This document shows, one piece after another, positions 1-7,808 of a DNA stretch of 10,204 nucleotides (its first letter is position 1; each line of letters opens with the position of its first letter). The stretch is taken from the NCBI GenBank assembly GCA_024639025.1, contig JAHEJF010000035.1, positions 1 through 10,204 of the forward strand. Reading direction: 5' to 3'. The notes below the pieces were generated by a model. The model was not told where the DNA came from and searched no databases. It worked only from the letters and a program-made list of their open reading frames with translations. This DNA comes from Ahrensia sp. (GTDB taxonomy: Bacteria; Pseudomonadota; Alphaproteobacteria; Rhizobiales; Rhizobiaceae). A program made the position numbers and the translations under genes.

Positions 1-454
1 CCAGAATGGTGACTTTGCCACCAGCCTTTTCGATTTTCTCGACAGCTGATTTGGATGCACCAGCAGCCTCAATGTTGAATTTCGACTTTGCATCGCCATC
101 GCCAAGAACGCGAACGCCATCCAGTGCACGGCGCACAACGCCTGCTTCCACCAAGGTTTCAACAGTAATCGGCTTCTTGACATCGAGTTTCTTGGCTTCC
201 ACAGCCTGCTCAAGGCGGGCGATGGAAACAATGTTCAGCTTTTTGGCAAACACATTGGTAAAGCCACGCTTTGGCAAACGGCGATAGATCGGCATTTGGC
301 CGCCCTCATAGCCCTTAATTGCCACGCCGGAACGTGACTTTTGGCCTTTCACACCACGACCGCCGGTTTTGCCCTTACCAGAACCGATACCACGGCCCAC
401 ACGGGTGCGGGACTGTGTTGCACCCGGATTATCGCTTAATTCATTCAGTTTCAT
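1..454 (-). CDS. rplO: 50S ribosomal protein L15, 3' end cut by window edge
   Basis: L15 is a late-assembling large-subunit protein that binds 23S rRNA near the base of the central protuberance. Reading from the ATG at 452-454 gives 151 residues and no stop before the window ends, so only the last few residues should be missing. The Gly/Arg/Lys-rich N-terminal segment typical of L15 is at about residues 19-41 ([14 protein letters not shown] onward). The family C-terminal signature follows at about 110-147, with [13 protein letters not shown] and [13 protein letters not shown] Shine-Dalgarno lies about 9 nt before the ATG, 24 nt after the rpmD stop. The order rpsE-rpmD-rplO is the usual spc order, with secY expected next. 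The identity is firm; the exact C-terminus cannot be seen. Confidence 0.97.
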   Translation of the reverse strand, partial: MKLNELSDNPGATQSRTRVGRGIGSGKGKTGGRGVKGQKSRSGVAIKGYEGGQMPIYRRLPKRGFTNVFAKKLNIVSIARLEQAVEAKKLDVKKPITVETLVEAGVVRRALDGVRVLGDGDAKSKFNIEAAGASKSAVEKIEKAGGKVTIL

Positions 455-478
455 ATCAAATACTCCAGCCCATTACAC

Positions 479-673
479 CTATTCGACAACGCGAACCAGG
501 TGAGAGACTTTGCGGATCATGCCACGTACAGCTGGAGTGTCTTCCAGCGTGCTGCGGCGATGCATTTTGTTCAGGCCCAAGCCGATCAACGTTTGACGCT
601 GTTCTGCGGGGCGGCGGATTGGGCTGCCGATCTGTTCAACGGTGACAGTCGAGCCTTTGGATTTATCAGCCAT
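479..673 (-). CDS. rpmD: 50S ribosomal protein L30
   Basis: Small large-subunit protein of 64 residues, close to the roughly 60 residues of bacterial L30. The start ([20 protein letters not shown]) and the middle ([15 protein letters not shown], then [17 protein letters not shown]) match the short bacterial L30 fold that contacts 23S rRNA. The ATG is preceded by AGAGGAA at good spacing and the stop is TAG. It lies between rpsE and rplO as in other spc operons. The 53-nt gap before it holds a small hairpin, described separately. Confidence 0.97.
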   Translation of the reverse strand: MADKSKGSTVTVEQIGSPIRRPAEQRQTLIGLGLNKMHRRSTLEDTPAVRGMIRKVSHLVRVVE

Positions 674-697
674 TGGTCAATTCCTCTGTAAGGTCCC

Positions 698-711
698 CTG
701 CTCTTAAGCAG
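698..711 (-). other. Small inverted repeat in the rpsE-rpmD gap
   Basis: On the mRNA strand CTGCT-TAAG-AGCAG can form a 5-bp hairpin with a 4-nt loop inside the 53-nt gap between the rpsE stop and the rpmD start. It is followed by GGGGACC rather than a U-run, so it does not look like an intrinsic terminator. A 5-bp perfect stem is weak evidence by itself; its position beside rpsE is why it is listed. Confidence 0.35.
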
Positions 712-726
712 TTTGCCTCACCGTTC

Positions 727-1290
727 CTATTCTTCGGTACCAATCAGGTCGCGACGACGCGCCTGAAGCGTTGAGTATTTGACACCGCGTTGAGCGGCGA
801 TGTCCTTCGGATGCATTTGGTTTTTCAAAGCATCAAAAGTGGCACGAACCATGTTGTATGGGTTGGACGAACCAACCGATTTCGCAACCACATCAGCCAT
901 GCCAACAGTTTCGAAAACCGCACGCATTGGACCACCAGCAATGATACCAGTACCGGCCGGAGCCGCACGCAGTGTCACCTTGCCTGCACCGTGACGGCCC
1001 TGCACATCATGGTGCAGTGTACGGCCGCTGCGAAGCGGAACGAAAATCATTTCGCGCTTGGCAGCTTCTGTAGCCTTGCGGATGGCTTCAGGCACTTCAC
1101 GCGCCTTGCCATGACCAAAGCCAACGCGGCCTTTCTGGTCGCCAACAACGACGAGCGCAGCGAAGCCAAAGCGACGGCCGCCTTTTACAACTTTTGCAAC
1201 GCGGTTGATGTGAACGAGCTTGTCGACGAACTCGCTGTCGACTTCCTCGCGCTTGTTGCGATCATTACGACCACCACGATCTTGTGCCAT
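727..1290 (-). CDS. rpsE: 30S ribosomal protein S5
   Basis: S5 binds 16S rRNA near helix 34 and the decoding side of the small subunit and contributes to accuracy and to the mRNA entry channel. The 187-residue product has the double-stranded-RNA-binding-like N domain at about residues 22-85, including [15 protein letters not shown] and [17 protein letters not shown]. The C-terminal domain follows, with [18 protein letters not shown] at about 109-125 and [18 protein letters not shown] at about 138-155. The loop around VKGGRR, where spectinomycin-resistance changes occur in other bacteria, looks intact. The N-terminus is charged and somewhat longer than in E. coli. An AAGGA lies about 7 nt before the ATG. 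The gene is flanked on both sides by unusually long gaps containing hairpins. Confidence 0.99.
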   Translation of the reverse strand: MAQDRGGRNDRNKREEVDSEFVDKLVHINRVAKVVKGGRRFGFAALVVVGDQKGRVGFGHGKAREVPEAIRKATEAAKREMIFVPLRSGRTLHHDVQGRHGAGKVTLRAAPAGTGIIAGGPMRAVFETVGMADVVAKSVGSSNPYNMVRATFDALKNQMHPKDIAAQRGVKYSTLQARRRDLIGTEE

Positions 1291-1335
1291 ATCCTAATCC
1301 TTATTCTTTTCCGGAAGCACTCGGTTAAATATCAA

Positions 1336-1357
1336 TGGGCCCACCACTGCAGGCCCA
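1336..1357 (-). other. Inverted repeat in the rplR-rpsE gap
   Basis: On the mRNA strand TGGGCC and GGCCCA form a 6-bp, mostly GC stem around a 10-nt loop, extendable by one G-U pair. It begins 3 nt after the rplR stop and ends about 45 nt before rpsE. The downstream sequence is UUGAUAUUUAACC, AU-rich but not a U-tract, so an intrinsic terminator is unlikely. The gap (70 nt) is the longest in the cluster; no convincing promoter was found in it. Confidence 0.45.
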
Positions 1358-1360
1358 CAA

Positions 1361-1723
1361 TCAGAATGTCAGGCCACCTTCACGGGCTGCCTCGGCCAAT
1401 GCCTTGACGCGACCGTGGAAGATGTAGGGTCCACGATCAAATACGACGTCTTTGACACCAGCTTTGGTTGCCCGTTCTGCAACCAGCTTGCCAACAGCCG
1501 CTGCAGCTTCTGCATCAGCGCCTGTTTTGAGCTTTTTGCGCAGATCCGCATCCAATGTAGATGCGGCCACAACAGTATTACCCGCTGCATCATCAATGAT
1601 TTGCGCATAGATGTTCTTTGAAGAACGATAGACGGAAAGCCGCGGACGACCATTGCCTACTTTTTTCAATTGCCGGCGAACGCGTTGTGCACGGCGCTGC
1701 AATGCTTGCTTTTGTACTGCCAT
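1361..1723 (-). CDS. rplR: 50S ribosomal protein L18
   Basis: L18 binds 5S rRNA and, with L5, helps attach it to the central protuberance of the large subunit. The 120-residue length is normal. The basic N-terminus (residues 1-28) precedes the core motif [18 protein letters not shown] at about 29-46, and the family C-terminal signature [20 protein letters not shown] is at about 95-114, ending GGLTF. The ATG lies 11 nt after the rplF stop, and its AGGAA Shine-Dalgarno starts at that stop codon, suggesting coupled translation. Confidence 0.99.
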   Translation of the reverse strand: MAVQKQALQRRAQRVRRQLKKVGNGRPRLSVYRSSKNIYAQIIDDAAGNTVVAASTLDADLRKKLKTGADAEAAAAVGKLVAERATKAGVKDVVFDRGPYIFHGRVKALAEAAREGGLTF

Positions 1724-1734
1724 GATCGCGATTC

Positions 1735-2268
1735 CTACTTCTTCTTGCCTTCTTTGCGGACGATTGTCTCTTCCGCATATTTGATACCTTTGCCTTTGTA
1801 AGGCTCAGGCTTGCGATATTGACGGATTTCAGACGCCACCTGGCCAAGCTGCTGCTTGTCGATGCCTGTCAGAACAATTTCCGTCGGCTTGGGTGTTGAA
1901 GCAGAAATGCCTTCTGGCACCTCATAAACAACATCATGCGAGAAACCCAGCGCCAACTGGATGTTTTTGCCCTGCATGGCCGCACGATATCCAACACCGC
2001 TGATTTCGAGCTTGCGCTCATAACCTTGGTGCACACCGTCCACGATGTTTTGGATCATCGTCCGCGACATACCCCATTTGGAGCGGGCAACCTTTGAATC
2101 GTCGCGTGGTGAAACGGCAATTTCACCATCTTTCAACTCAACGATCACTTCATCGTTGGCCACGAATTCGAGCTCACCCTTGGGGCCCTTCGTTTTGATG
2201 GTATTGCCTTCAACCGTGGCTGTTACGCCGTCGGGAATCACCACCGCTTTTTTACCAATACGAGACAT
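1735..2268 (-). CDS. rplF: 50S ribosomal protein L6
   Basis: L6 sits near the sarcin-ricin loop and the factor-binding region of the large subunit. The 177 residues match the family length and two-domain build: a first domain starting [15 protein letters not shown], and a second starting around [15 protein letters not shown] (about 82-96). The L6 signature [11 protein letters not shown] is at about 154-164. The C-terminus is strongly basic, as usual. The start codon follows ACAGG at about 8 nt. The 42-nt gap before it, after rpsH, is AT-rich and shows no clear hairpin or promoter. Confidence 0.99.
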   Translation of the reverse strand: MSRIGKKAVVIPDGVTATVEGNTIKTKGPKGELEFVANDEVIVELKDGEIAVSPRDDSKVARSKWGMSRTMIQNIVDGVHQGYERKLEISGVGYRAAMQGKNIQLALGFSHDVVYEVPEGISASTPKPTEIVLTGIDKQQLGQVASEIRQYRKPEPYKGKGIKYAEETIVRKEGKKK

Positions 2269-2310
2269 TTTTGATACCTGTCCGTTATTAAAAAGAACTA
2301 CCAGCCCACG

Positions 2311-2709
2311 TTAGAAGACGCGGCAGAGCAACTCACCACCAACATTTTTCTCTCGGGCATCATGATCTGCCATCACACCAGATGGTGTAGACAGGATTGA
2401 AATACCCAAACCATTTGCGACGTGTTCGATCGACTTGACACCGACATACACGCGGCGGCCCGGTTTAGAAACGCGTTCAATCTTGCGAATGACGGGCTGG
2501 CCCTCAGCATATTTGAGCTCAATCACGAACTCCGACTTGCCGGTGCCATACTCGACTTCCGAATAGCCACGGATGTAGCCTTCGGACTGAAGCACATCAA
2601 GAACACGCGCACGCTGCTTGGAAGCAGGAGTCGCAACACTAGACTTCGAACGGTGTAGACCATTGCGAATACGAGTCAGCATATCGCCAACAGGATCTGA
2701 AACAGACAT
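2311..2709 (-). CDS. rpsH: 30S ribosomal protein S8
   Basis: S8 is a primary 16S rRNA binder of the central domain. In E. coli it also represses its own operon by binding mRNA near the start of rplE. The 132-residue product begins with the typical [15 protein letters not shown] and ends with the conserved C-terminal region [19 protein letters not shown] followed by GGELLCRVF, which contributes to rRNA binding. The ATG follows GGGAGG, 12 nt after the rpsN stop. Whether S8 regulates this cluster is not evident; see the note on the rplX-rplE junction. Confidence 0.99.
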   Translation of the reverse strand: MSVSDPVGDMLTRIRNGLHRSKSSVATPASKQRARVLDVLQSEGYIRGYSEVEYGTGKSEFVIELKYAEGQPVIRKIERVSKPGRRVYVGVKSIEHVANGLGISILSTPSGVMADHDAREKNVGGELLCRVF

Positions 2710-2721
2710 ATGCGCCTCCCC

Positions 2722-3027
2722 TTACCAGCTTGATTTCACGATGCCAGGTACTTTGCCGGTCGATCCAAGATCGCGCAGCGCAATACGAGACATGCGGAGT
2801 TTACGATAATAACCGCGTGGGCGGCCCGAGACTTCACAACGGTTGCGAATACGGATTTTCGCACCATTGCGTGGCATTTCTGCCAATTTCAATGTCGCCT
2901 TGAAACGCTCTTCGATGGGAAGATCGCGATTTTTGATCACGGCCTTCAGAGCCGCGCGCTTTGCAGCGTCACGGGCAACCAGTTTACGACGACGTTCGTT
3001 CTTCTCGACTGCGCTAACTTTAGCCAT
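2722..3027 (-). CDS. rpsN: 30S ribosomal protein S14, zinc-independent type
   Basis: S14 binds the 3' major domain of 16S rRNA in the head of the small subunit. The 101-residue length and a single cysteine (Cys64, in [14 protein letters not shown]) show the long form without the CxxC pairs of zinc-binding S14. The signature region runs at about residues 62-87 and the protein ends GIVKSSW, as in other proteobacterial S14. An AGAGGT Shine-Dalgarno precedes the ATG. It sits between rplE and rpsH in the usual order. Confidence 0.99.
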   Translation of the reverse strand: MAKVSAVEKNERRRKLVARDAAKRAALKAVIKNRDLPIEERFKATLKLAEMPRNGAKIRIRNRCEVSGRPRGYYRKLRMSRIALRDLGSTGKVPGIVKSSW

Positions 3028-3051
3028 TCGAAATACCTCTTCTGCTTGCCG

Positions 3052-3612
3052 TTAGTTTGCCGGAAATGGGAAGTTGAAGGCTTTCAGCAAAGCCAATGCT
3101 TCCTCATTATTCGTCGCACTCGTACAAACGATAATGTCCATTCCCAGAATATTATCGACTTTGTCATAATCGATTTCCGGAAACACGATGTGTTCTTTCA
3201 AGCCCATGGCGAAGTTGCCACGACCATCGAAACTTTTTGGATTCAGGCCGCGAAAGTCACGTACGCGCGGCAGCGCAATCGTAACCAGACGATCCATGAA
3301 TTCGTACATGCGTTGGCCACGCAATGTGACTTTGGCGCCCAAAGGCATGCCTTCACGTACCTTGAAGCCAGCAATTGAATTGCGGGCATAGGTGATTTGC
3401 GCTTTCTGGCCGGCAATCAATGAGAGTTGCTCGGCAGCTGCTGCCGGACGCTTTGAATCATTGGTCGCTTCGCCGATACCCATATTGATAACAATTTTTG
3501 TTATCTCCGGGATCTGCATGACGTTATTGTAATTGAACGCATCCTGCATCTGACCGCGAATTGCATCGCGATACTGTGCCTTCAGCCGCGGCTCGTAATT
3601 AGCTTCAGCCAT
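3052..3612 (-). CDS. rplE: 50S ribosomal protein L5
   Basis: L5 binds 5S rRNA and forms part of the central protuberance, contacting P-site tRNA and the small-subunit head. The 186 residues include the L5 signature [16 protein letters not shown] at about 34-49, [20 protein letters not shown] at about 73-92 and [21 protein letters not shown] at about 130-150. The ATG at 3610-3612 lies inside the last codons of rplX: the two genes share 8 nt (ATGGCTGA). The GGAGA Shine-Dalgarno is therefore within rplX, which points to translational coupling. A hairpin lies directly upstream of that Shine-Dalgarno. Confidence 0.99.
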   Translation of the reverse strand: MAEANYEPRLKAQYRDAIRGQMQDAFNYNNVMQIPEITKIVINMGIGEATNDSKRPAAAAEQLSLIAGQKAQITYARNSIAGFKVREGMPLGAKVTLRGQRMYEFMDRLVTIALPRVRDFRGLNPKSFDGRGNFAMGLKEHIVFPEIDYDKVDNILGMDIIVCTSATNNEEALALLKAFNFPFPAN

Positions 3613-3916
3613 CGATCAAATCTCCGGAGCGTTTCGCAAAACGCACTTTCTTGTCGCCTTCCATGCGGAACCCAACGCGTGTGGGTTTGCCGTCCTTGGG
3701 ATCAACGATTGCCAGGTTTGACAAGTCGATCGGCGCTTCCTTTTCGATGATGCCACCCTCGCTTGATTGCGACTGGCGAGTATGGCGCTTAACAATGTTC
3801 AGACCTGAGACGGTGGCCTTGCCCTCTTTCGGCATCACTTTCGTGATTTCGCCGGATCGGCCTTTGTCTTTGCCTGTCAATACGACGACCTTGTCGCCTT
3901 TGCGGATCTTTTGCAT
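3605..3916 (-). CDS. rplX: 50S ribosomal protein L24
   Basis: L24 is an assembly initiator that binds the 5' end of 23S rRNA and lies near the exit of the peptide tunnel. I place the start at the ATG at 3914-3916, giving 103 residues beginning [13 protein letters not shown]. An upstream in-frame ATG at 3949 would overlap the end of rplN and add 11 non-conserved residues, while the chosen ATG has AGGAGA about 9 nt before it. The KOW motif is at about residues 5-31 ([19 protein letters not shown]), followed by [13 protein letters not shown]. The Shine-Dalgarno starts at the rplN stop (TAGGAGA). The gene overlaps rplE by 8 nt. Confidence 0.98.
   Translation of the reverse strand: MQKIRKGDKVVVLTGKDKGRSGEITKVMPKEGKATVSGLNIVKRHTRQSQSSEGGIIEKEAPIDLSNLAIVDPKDGKPTRVGFRMEGDKKVRFAKRSGDLIDG
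3629..3644 (-). other. Inverted repeat in the 3' end of rplX, just before the rplE ribosome binding site
   Basis: On the mRNA strand GCGTTT-TGCG-AAACGC forms a perfect 6-bp hairpin with a 4-nt loop. It lies in the last codons of rplX, overlapping the CTCCGGAG palindrome by 1 nt; that palindrome contains the rplE Shine-Dalgarno. Position suggests a possible effect on rplE initiation, but the bases also encode conserved L24 residues (VRFAKR), so it may be coincidental. It lacks the recognisable pattern of the E. coli S8 binding site. Confidence 0.35.
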
Positions 3917-3929
3917 CTGACCTGATCTC

Positions 3930-4298
3930 CTACAGTACTTCAGGCGCAAGCGAGATGATTTTCATGTGCCGCTTGCCACGCAATTCGCGCGGTACAGGGC
4001 CGAAAATACGCGTGCCGACTGGATCGGATTTATTGTCCACAATAACGGCTGCATTGCCGTCAAAGCGGATCACACTGCCATCTGTGCGGCGAATGTCTTT
4101 AGCTGTGCGTACAACAACAGCCTTCATTACATCGCCTTTCTTGACGCGACCACGCGGAATAGCTTCTTTTACCGAGACAACGATAACGTCGCCAACAGAA
4201 GCATATTTGCGTTTCGAGCCGCCAAGCACTTTGATGCACTGAACACGACGAGCACCTGAATTGTCAGCGACGTCGAGATTTGTTTGCATCTGAATCAT
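3930..4298 (-). CDS. rplN: 50S ribosomal protein L14
   Basis: L14 lies at the subunit interface, contributes to bridges with 16S rRNA, and is the target of the silencing factor RsfS in other bacteria. The 122-residue length is exact for the family. The start [19 protein letters not shown], the middle [17 protein letters not shown] (about 49-65) and the end ISLAPEVL are all canonical. The ATG is preceded by AAAGG at about 9 nt, a moderate Shine-Dalgarno. In E. coli this gene opens the spc operon. Here a 69-nt gap with a hairpin separates it from rpsQ. Confidence 0.99.
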   Translation of the reverse strand: MIQMQTNLDVADNSGARRVQCIKVLGGSKRKYASVGDVIVVSVKEAIPRGRVKKGDVMKAVVVRTAKDIRRTDGSVIRFDGNAAVIVDNKSDPVGTRIFGPVPRELRGKRHMKIISLAPEVL

Positions 4299-4325
4299 GA
4301 CTTGATGCCTTTGTTTCTCTTTTTG

Positions 4326-4339
4326 CCCGGCATGCCGGG
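4326..4339 (-). other. Perfect 14-nt palindrome in the rpsQ-rplN gap
   Basis: CCCGGCATGCCGGG is self-complementary and can fold as a 5-bp GC stem with a CATG loop. On the mRNA strand the flanking TTT and AAA can add three pairs after a one-base bulge. It sits in the 69-nt gap at the boundary between the S10 and spc groups. On the mRNA strand it is followed by CAAAAAGAG, so it is not an intrinsic terminator for the operon. A mirror-image reading on the plus strand also lacks a U-run after the stem. Confidence 0.5.
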
Positions 4340-4367
4340 AAACTGCCTAAATCAAACCGTTGACCGA

Positions 4368-4598
4368 TTAACCGGTAACCACAGTCCAACACTTACTTTT
4401 TGAAATTGGTGCGCATTCCTGAATGGAAACGTGTTCACCAACCTTAATCTTGTTGCTCTCATCATGCGCTTGGTAGCGCTTGGTGCGACGCACAGTCTTT
4501 CTCAAAAGCGGATGCGCAAAACGACGCTCCACTTTGACGACGACTGTTTTGTCATTCTTGTCGCTCACAACGACACCTTGCAAAATACGTTTTGGCAT
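4368..4598 (-). CDS. rpsQ: 30S ribosomal protein S17
   Basis: S17 is a primary binder of the 5' domain of 16S rRNA. The 76-residue product has the OB-fold core: [20 protein letters not shown] at the start, [20 protein letters not shown] in the middle, and the S17 signature region [19 protein letters not shown] at about 53-71. It ends soon after the signature and lacks the short tail of E. coli S17 (84 residues); such short forms are common. The AAGGGA Shine-Dalgarno starts within the rpmC stop codon (TAAGGGA). Confidence 0.98.
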   Translation of the reverse strand: MPKRILQGVVVSDKNDKTVVVKVERRFAHPLLRKTVRRTKRYQAHDESNKIKVGEHVSIQECAPISKSKCWTVVTG

Positions 4599-4609
4599 CT
4601 TGTCGTCCC

Positions 4610-4810
4610 TTACGCCTTTGTTTTACCGGCTTCTTGGCCGGCAATGGTTTTGATACGCGCAATATCGCGGCGAACCTGGCGAATGCGGTTTGTTTTTTCC
4701 AATTGGTTGGTCGCGCTTTGGAAACGCAGATTGAACTGCTCTTTCTTCAGCTTTTCCAACTCTTCAGCTTTTTCGTCAGCGCTAAGAGCGCGAATATCTG
4801 CAGCTTTCAT
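4610..4810 (-). CDS. rpmC: 50S ribosomal protein L29
   Basis: L29 is a small helical protein beside the peptide tunnel exit, near L23, where nascent-chain factors dock. The 66 residues form the two long helices of the family: [20 protein letters not shown] first, and the signature [18 protein letters not shown] at about 39-56. The GGGGA Shine-Dalgarno overlaps the rplP stop (TAGGGGA), 11 nt separating the genes. The place between rplP and rpsQ is standard. Confidence 0.98.
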   Translation of the reverse strand: MKAADIRALSADEKAEELEKLKKEQFNLRFQSATNQLEKTNRIRQVRRDIARIKTIAGQEAGKTKA

Positions 4811-4821
4811 AATCTGATCCC

Positions 4822-5235
4822 CTACTCGCCAATTCGCTGTACGAAGCGGGTTTTCACAGACAGTTTCGCAGAACCAAGGCGCAGGGCCTCGCGCGCGACG
4901 TCTTCTGGAACACCATCGATTTCAAACATTACACGGCCAGGCTTCACACGGGCTGCCCAATAATCGACAGAACCCTTGCCCTTACCCATGCGCACTTCTG
5001 TTGGCTTTGAAGTCACCGGCGTATCAGGAAAAATCCTGATCCACACACGACCAGCACGCTTCATGTGACGTGTGATCGCACGACGCGCTGCCTCGATTTC
5101 ACGTGCATTCACGCGATTGGGCTCAAGCGCCTTCAAGCCATAGGCACCAAAGTTCAAATCCGTACCGCCCTTTGCGACGCCATGGATCTTGCCTTTGAAT
5201 TGCTTGCGGAACTTCGTCCGTTTTGGTTGCAACAT
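4822..5235 (-). CDS. rplP: 50S ribosomal protein L16
   Basis: L16 is a late-assembling protein near the A-site tRNA elbow and the peptidyl transferase centre. The 137-residue length matches the family. It begins [16 protein letters not shown], with [20 protein letters not shown] at about 36-55, and VRMGKGKG at about 81-88 contains the arginine (Arg82) that aligns with the residue hydroxylated in E. coli L16. The C-terminal part [19 protein letters not shown] is canonical. GGAGAA precedes the ATG, 23 nt after the rpsC stop. Confidence 0.99.
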   Translation of the reverse strand: MLQPKRTKFRKQFKGKIHGVAKGGTDLNFGAYGLKALEPNRVNAREIEAARRAITRHMKRAGRVWIRIFPDTPVTSKPTEVRMGKGKGSVDYWAARVKPGRVMFEIDGVPEDVAREALRLGSAKLSVKTRFVQRIGE

Positions 5236-5258
5236 AATCTATTCTCCGATCCAGGCGC

Positions 5259-5972
5259 TTAAGCGTTTTCGCGACGACGGTTACCACCGCCCCCACCCTG
5301 GCTGTCATTTTCCATAGCGCGGCGCTCTGATGCCATTGGATCATGCTCAAGGATCTCGCCCTTGAAGATCCACACCTTGATGCCAATGATTCCGTAAGCT
5401 GTTTCTGCTTCAGCTGTGCCGTAATCAATGTCCGCACGCAGTGTATGAAGCGGCACGCGGCCTTCGCGGTACCATTCAATACGCGCAATTTCTGCTCCGC
5501 CCAGGCGACCACCGGAGGTGATCTTGATGCCCTGTGCGCCCAGACGCATGGCAGACTGAACTGCACGTTTCATCGCACGGCGGAACGCCACCCGACGCTC
5601 GAGCTGTTGTGCAATCGACTGTGCAACCAGCGTTGCATCAACTTCCGGCTTGCGGACTTCTACGATGTTCAGATGCGTTTCGGCATCGGTGAACTCGGAA
5701 ATCTTCTTGCGAAGACGCTCAATATCTGCGCCCTTCTTGCCGATGATGATGCCCGGACGTGCAGAGTGAATGGTCACACGGCACTTCTTGTGTGGACGCT
5801 CAATCACGATCTTGGAAACAGCCGCCTGCTTGAGCTCCTTTTCAAGGAACTTGCGGATTTTCAAATCTTCATGCAGCAGTTGGCCATACTCACCAGTATT
5901 TGCATACCAGCGAGAATCCCACGTACGGTTGATACCGAGACGGAAACCAATCGGGTTAATCTTCTGACCCAT
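5259..5972 (-). CDS. rpsC: 30S ribosomal protein S3
   Basis: S3 lies in the small-subunit head and helps form the mRNA entry tunnel with helicase activity. The 237 residues contain the N-terminal region [14 protein letters not shown], a KH domain with the GKKG loop at about 78-81 ([15 protein letters not shown]), and the C-terminal S3 domain with [19 protein letters not shown] at about 154-172 and [19 protein letters not shown]. The tail ends in a low-complexity stretch, [14 protein letters not shown]. The start codon shares one base with the rplV stop (TAATG) and its strong GAGGAGG Shine-Dalgarno lies within rplV, consistent with coupled translation. Confidence 0.99.
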   Translation of the reverse strand: MGQKINPIGFRLGINRTWDSRWYANTGEYGQLLHEDLKIRKFLEKELKQAAVSKIVIERPHKKCRVTIHSARPGIIIGKKGADIERLRKKISEFTDAETHLNIVEVRKPEVDATLVAQSIAQQLERRVAFRRAMKRAVQSAMRLGAQGIKITSGGRLGGAEIARIEWYREGRVPLHTLRADIDYGTAEAETAYGIIGIKVWIFKGEILEHDPMASERRAMENDSQGGGGGNRRRENA

Positions 5973-6361
5973 TATGCGGCCTCCTCTGTTTCAGCCACTT
6001 CACGAACAACAATCGTCAGGTGCGAAAACGGTTTAACAATACGGCTGGCACGGCCGCGGCCGCGCGCCATGAAACGCTTCATGACAATCGACTTGCCAAC
6101 ATAGGCTTCGGCAACAATCAGCGCATCGACATCCAGATCATGGTTGTTCTCGGCGTTGGCGATCGCAGACTCGAGTGTCTTCTTGACCGTGCCTGCAATC
6201 CGCTTGCGCGAAAACTCAAGGTCGGACAGAGCAGCAGAAACCTTCTTGCCGCGGATCATCGCCGCCACAAGGTTGAGCTTCTGTGGGCTGATGCGGATGG
6301 TCTTAGTGACCGCCCTTGCCTCATTATCCGCCAAACGGCGTGGTGCCTTAGGCTTACCCAT
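5972..6361 (-). CDS. rplV: 50S ribosomal protein L22
   Basis: L22 binds several 23S rRNA domains, and its long beta-hairpin lines the peptide tunnel, where macrolide-resistance changes can arise. The 129-residue product has about 15 extra N-terminal residues relative to E. coli, as in other alphaproteobacteria. The core follows with [20 protein letters not shown] at about 21-40. The tunnel hairpin region [20 protein letters not shown] is at about 87-106 with no visible insertion or deletion. It starts only 3 nt after the rpsS stop; the AGAGGAAG Shine-Dalgarno is inside rpsS. Confidence 0.99.
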   Translation of the reverse strand: MGKPKAPRRLADNEARAVTKTIRISPQKLNLVAAMIRGKKVSAALSDLEFSRKRIAGTVKKTLESAIANAENNHDLDVDALIVAEAYVGKSIVMKRFMARGRGRASRIVKPFSHLTIVVREVAETEEAA

Positions 6362-6364
6362 CGG

Positions 6365-6643
6365 TTACTTCCTCTTCGCCTTCTTGTCGGCGCCATGTCC
6401 ATAGTAAGTACGCGTAGGAGCGAACTCGCCGAACTTGTGGCCGACCATGTCCTCTGAAATGGACACCGGAATGTGCTTTTGTCCGTTGTAGACACCAAAT
6501 GTCAGGCCAACGAACTGTGGCAGAACCGTCGAACGACGGCTCCAGATTTTGATAACGTCGTGACGACCGCTCTCACGAGCCTTCTCAGCCTTCTTGAGAA
6601 GATAGCCGTCTACGAACGGGCCTTTCCAAACTGAACGAGCCAT
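6365..6643 (-). CDS. rpsS: 30S ribosomal protein S19
   Basis: S19 binds 16S rRNA in the head with S13, near the A site and bridges to the large subunit. The 92 residues match the family length. [20 protein letters not shown] opens the protein and the S19 signature [19 protein letters not shown] is at about 52-70, followed by [27 protein letters not shown] precedes the ATG, 18 nt after the rplB stop. The sequence is very close to what I recall of rhizobial S19. Confidence 0.99.
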   Translation of the reverse strand: MARSVWKGPFVDGYLLKKAEKARESGRHDVIKIWSRRSTVLPQFVGLTFGVYNGQKHIPVSISEDMVGHKFGEFAPTRTYYGHGADKKAKRK

Positions 6644-6661
6644 ATGGCTATTCCTCTCTAC

Positions 6662-7495
6662 TTATTTCTTCCGCGCGTGACGTGAGCGCATGATGAATTT
6701 GTCGGTCTGCTTATTGGAGCGAGTCCGCTTGCCTTTGGTCGGTTTGCCCCATGGAGTCACAGGGTGACGACCACCAGAAGTACGACCTTCACCACCGCCA
6801 TGAGGGTGATCAACAGGGTTCATTACAACGCCGCGAACATGCGGACGACGGCCAAGCCAGCGATTGCGTCCTGCCTTGCCCAGATTAATGTTTGAATGAT
6901 CGGGATTGGAAACAGCGCCAACTGTCGCCATGCAGCTGCCTGGAACCAAGCGCTGTTCACCCGAGTTCAAGCGAAGGATCGCCATACCGGAATCACGGCC
7001 AACCAACTGGGCATAAGCACCAGCTGAACGGGCAACCTGCGCACCCTTGCCTGGTTTCAGCTCAACATTGTGAACAATCGTTCCAATCGGCATCGCTGCC
7101 AATGGCATCGCGTTGCCCGGCTTCACGTCCGCCTTCTCAGAAGCAACCACCTTGTCGCCAGCCTGTAGACGCTGTGGCGCCAAAATATAGGCCTGTTCAC
7201 CATCATCATATTTGATGAGCGCGATGAACGCTGTGCGGTTAGGATCATATTCCAAACGCTCAACGGTGCCTTGCACATCAAACTTGCGTCGTTTGAAGTC
7301 GACCAAACGGTATGTGCGCTTGTGCCCGCCACCTTTTTGATACGCTGTAATGCGTCCGGTGTTGTTTCGACCACCACTTTTGGTCAAACCTTGCGTCAAA
7401 TGCTTGACAGGTTTGCCCTTGTGGAGGCCTGAACGATCAACAATCACCAACTGACGTTGGCTGGGTGTTGTCGGCTTGTACTTTTTCAGTGCCAT
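6662..7495 (-). CDS. rplB: 50S ribosomal protein L2
   Basis: L2 is one of the most conserved large-subunit proteins. It binds 23S rRNA near the peptidyl transferase centre and is needed for subunit association and peptidyl transfer. I choose the ATG at 7493-7495, giving 277 residues starting [17 protein letters not shown]. An in-frame ATG at 7534 would add 13 unconserved residues and overlap rplW. The OB and SH3-like domains cover about residues 60-200, and the signature [10 protein letters not shown] at about 228-237 includes the His (230 here) matching the functionally important His229 of E. coli. The ribosome binding site is comparatively weak: GGGTAAG close to the ATG, with AGAGG farther away. 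Confidence 0.99.
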   Translation of the reverse strand: MALKKYKPTTPSQRQLVIVDRSGLHKGKPVKHLTQGLTKSGGRNNTGRITAYQKGGGHKRTYRLVDFKRRKFDVQGTVERLEYDPNRTAFIALIKYDDGEQAYILAPQRLQAGDKVVASEKADVKPGNAMPLAAMPIGTIVHNVELKPGKGAQVARSAGAYAQLVGRDSGMAILRLNSGEQRLVPGSCMATVGAVSNPDHSNINLGKAGRNRWLGRRPHVRGVVMNPVDHPHGGGEGRTSGGRHPVTPWGKPTKGKRTRSNKQTDKFIMRSRHARKK

Positions 7496-7514
7496 AATAC
7501 TTACCCGTCGCCTC

Positions 7515-7808
7515 TTACAGGCCCGTTGCAACATCGATCGACTGACCGTCGACCAGCGTCACAATTGCTTTTTTTACATTGCTCTGGCGGCCTTTGACGC
7601 CGCGGAAGCGCTTCACTTTTCCTTTGCGGATCAAGGTGTTAACTGCTTTTACCTTCACATTGAAGAGTGCTTCAACAGCGGCCTTGATTTCCGGCTTGGA
7701 CGCATCACGTGCAACATTGAACACAACCTGGTTTTGTTCTGAAACCAGTGTCGCTTTCTCCGTGATCGCAGGCGATACAATTATGTCATAGTGGCGAAGA
7801 TCGGTCAT
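7515..7808 (-). CDS. rplW: 50S ribosomal protein L23
   Basis: L23 sits at the tunnel exit and is the docking site for trigger factor and the signal recognition particle. The 97-residue product has the bacterial L23 fold: [20 protein letters not shown] near the N-terminus, a middle [19 protein letters not shown] at about 49-67 and [18 protein letters not shown] at about 68-85. Its ATG overlaps the rplD stop by 4 nt (ATGA), with GAGGAGCG inside rplD, implying coupled translation. The stop lies 19 nt before rplB. Confidence 0.99.
   Translation of the reverse strand: MTDLRHYDIIVSPAITEKATLVSEQNQVVFNVARDASKPEIKAAVEALFNVKVKAVNTLIRKGKVKRFRGVKGRQSNVKKAIVTLVDGQSIDVATGL

Noticed and set aside
319..645. 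Plus-strand open frames opposite rplO and rpmD
   Set aside because: Antisense shadows of L15 and L30; no domain or ribosome binding site supports them.
790..1407. Plus-strand open frame of 205 codons opposite rpsE and rplR
   Set aside because: It lies antisense to two certain ribosomal protein genes, has no clear Shine-Dalgarno and resembles no protein family I know. It is a by-product of codon use in the minus-strand genes.
2269..2310. Possible regulatory element in the AT-rich rpsH-rplF gap
   Set aside because: GTTCTTTTTAATAAC looks loosely symmetrical, but only the outer three bases pair well, and no promoter boxes are clear.
4299..4367. spc promoter upstream of rplN
   Set aside because: TTGATT is present, but no matching -10 box lies at 16-18 nt on the mRNA strand. 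Not enough to call a promoter.
6050..6066. GC-rich palindromic stretch (ggccgcggcc) inside rplV
   Set aside because: It simply encodes the conserved RGRGRA region of the L22 hairpin with GC-rich codons; no independent sign of a site.
5343..6104. Plus-strand open frame of 253 codons opposite rpsC and rplV
   Set aside because: Its length is striking, but it is fully antisense to S3 and L22, is rich in Cys and Leu in an implausible pattern, and spans the junction of both genes without its own regulatory signals.
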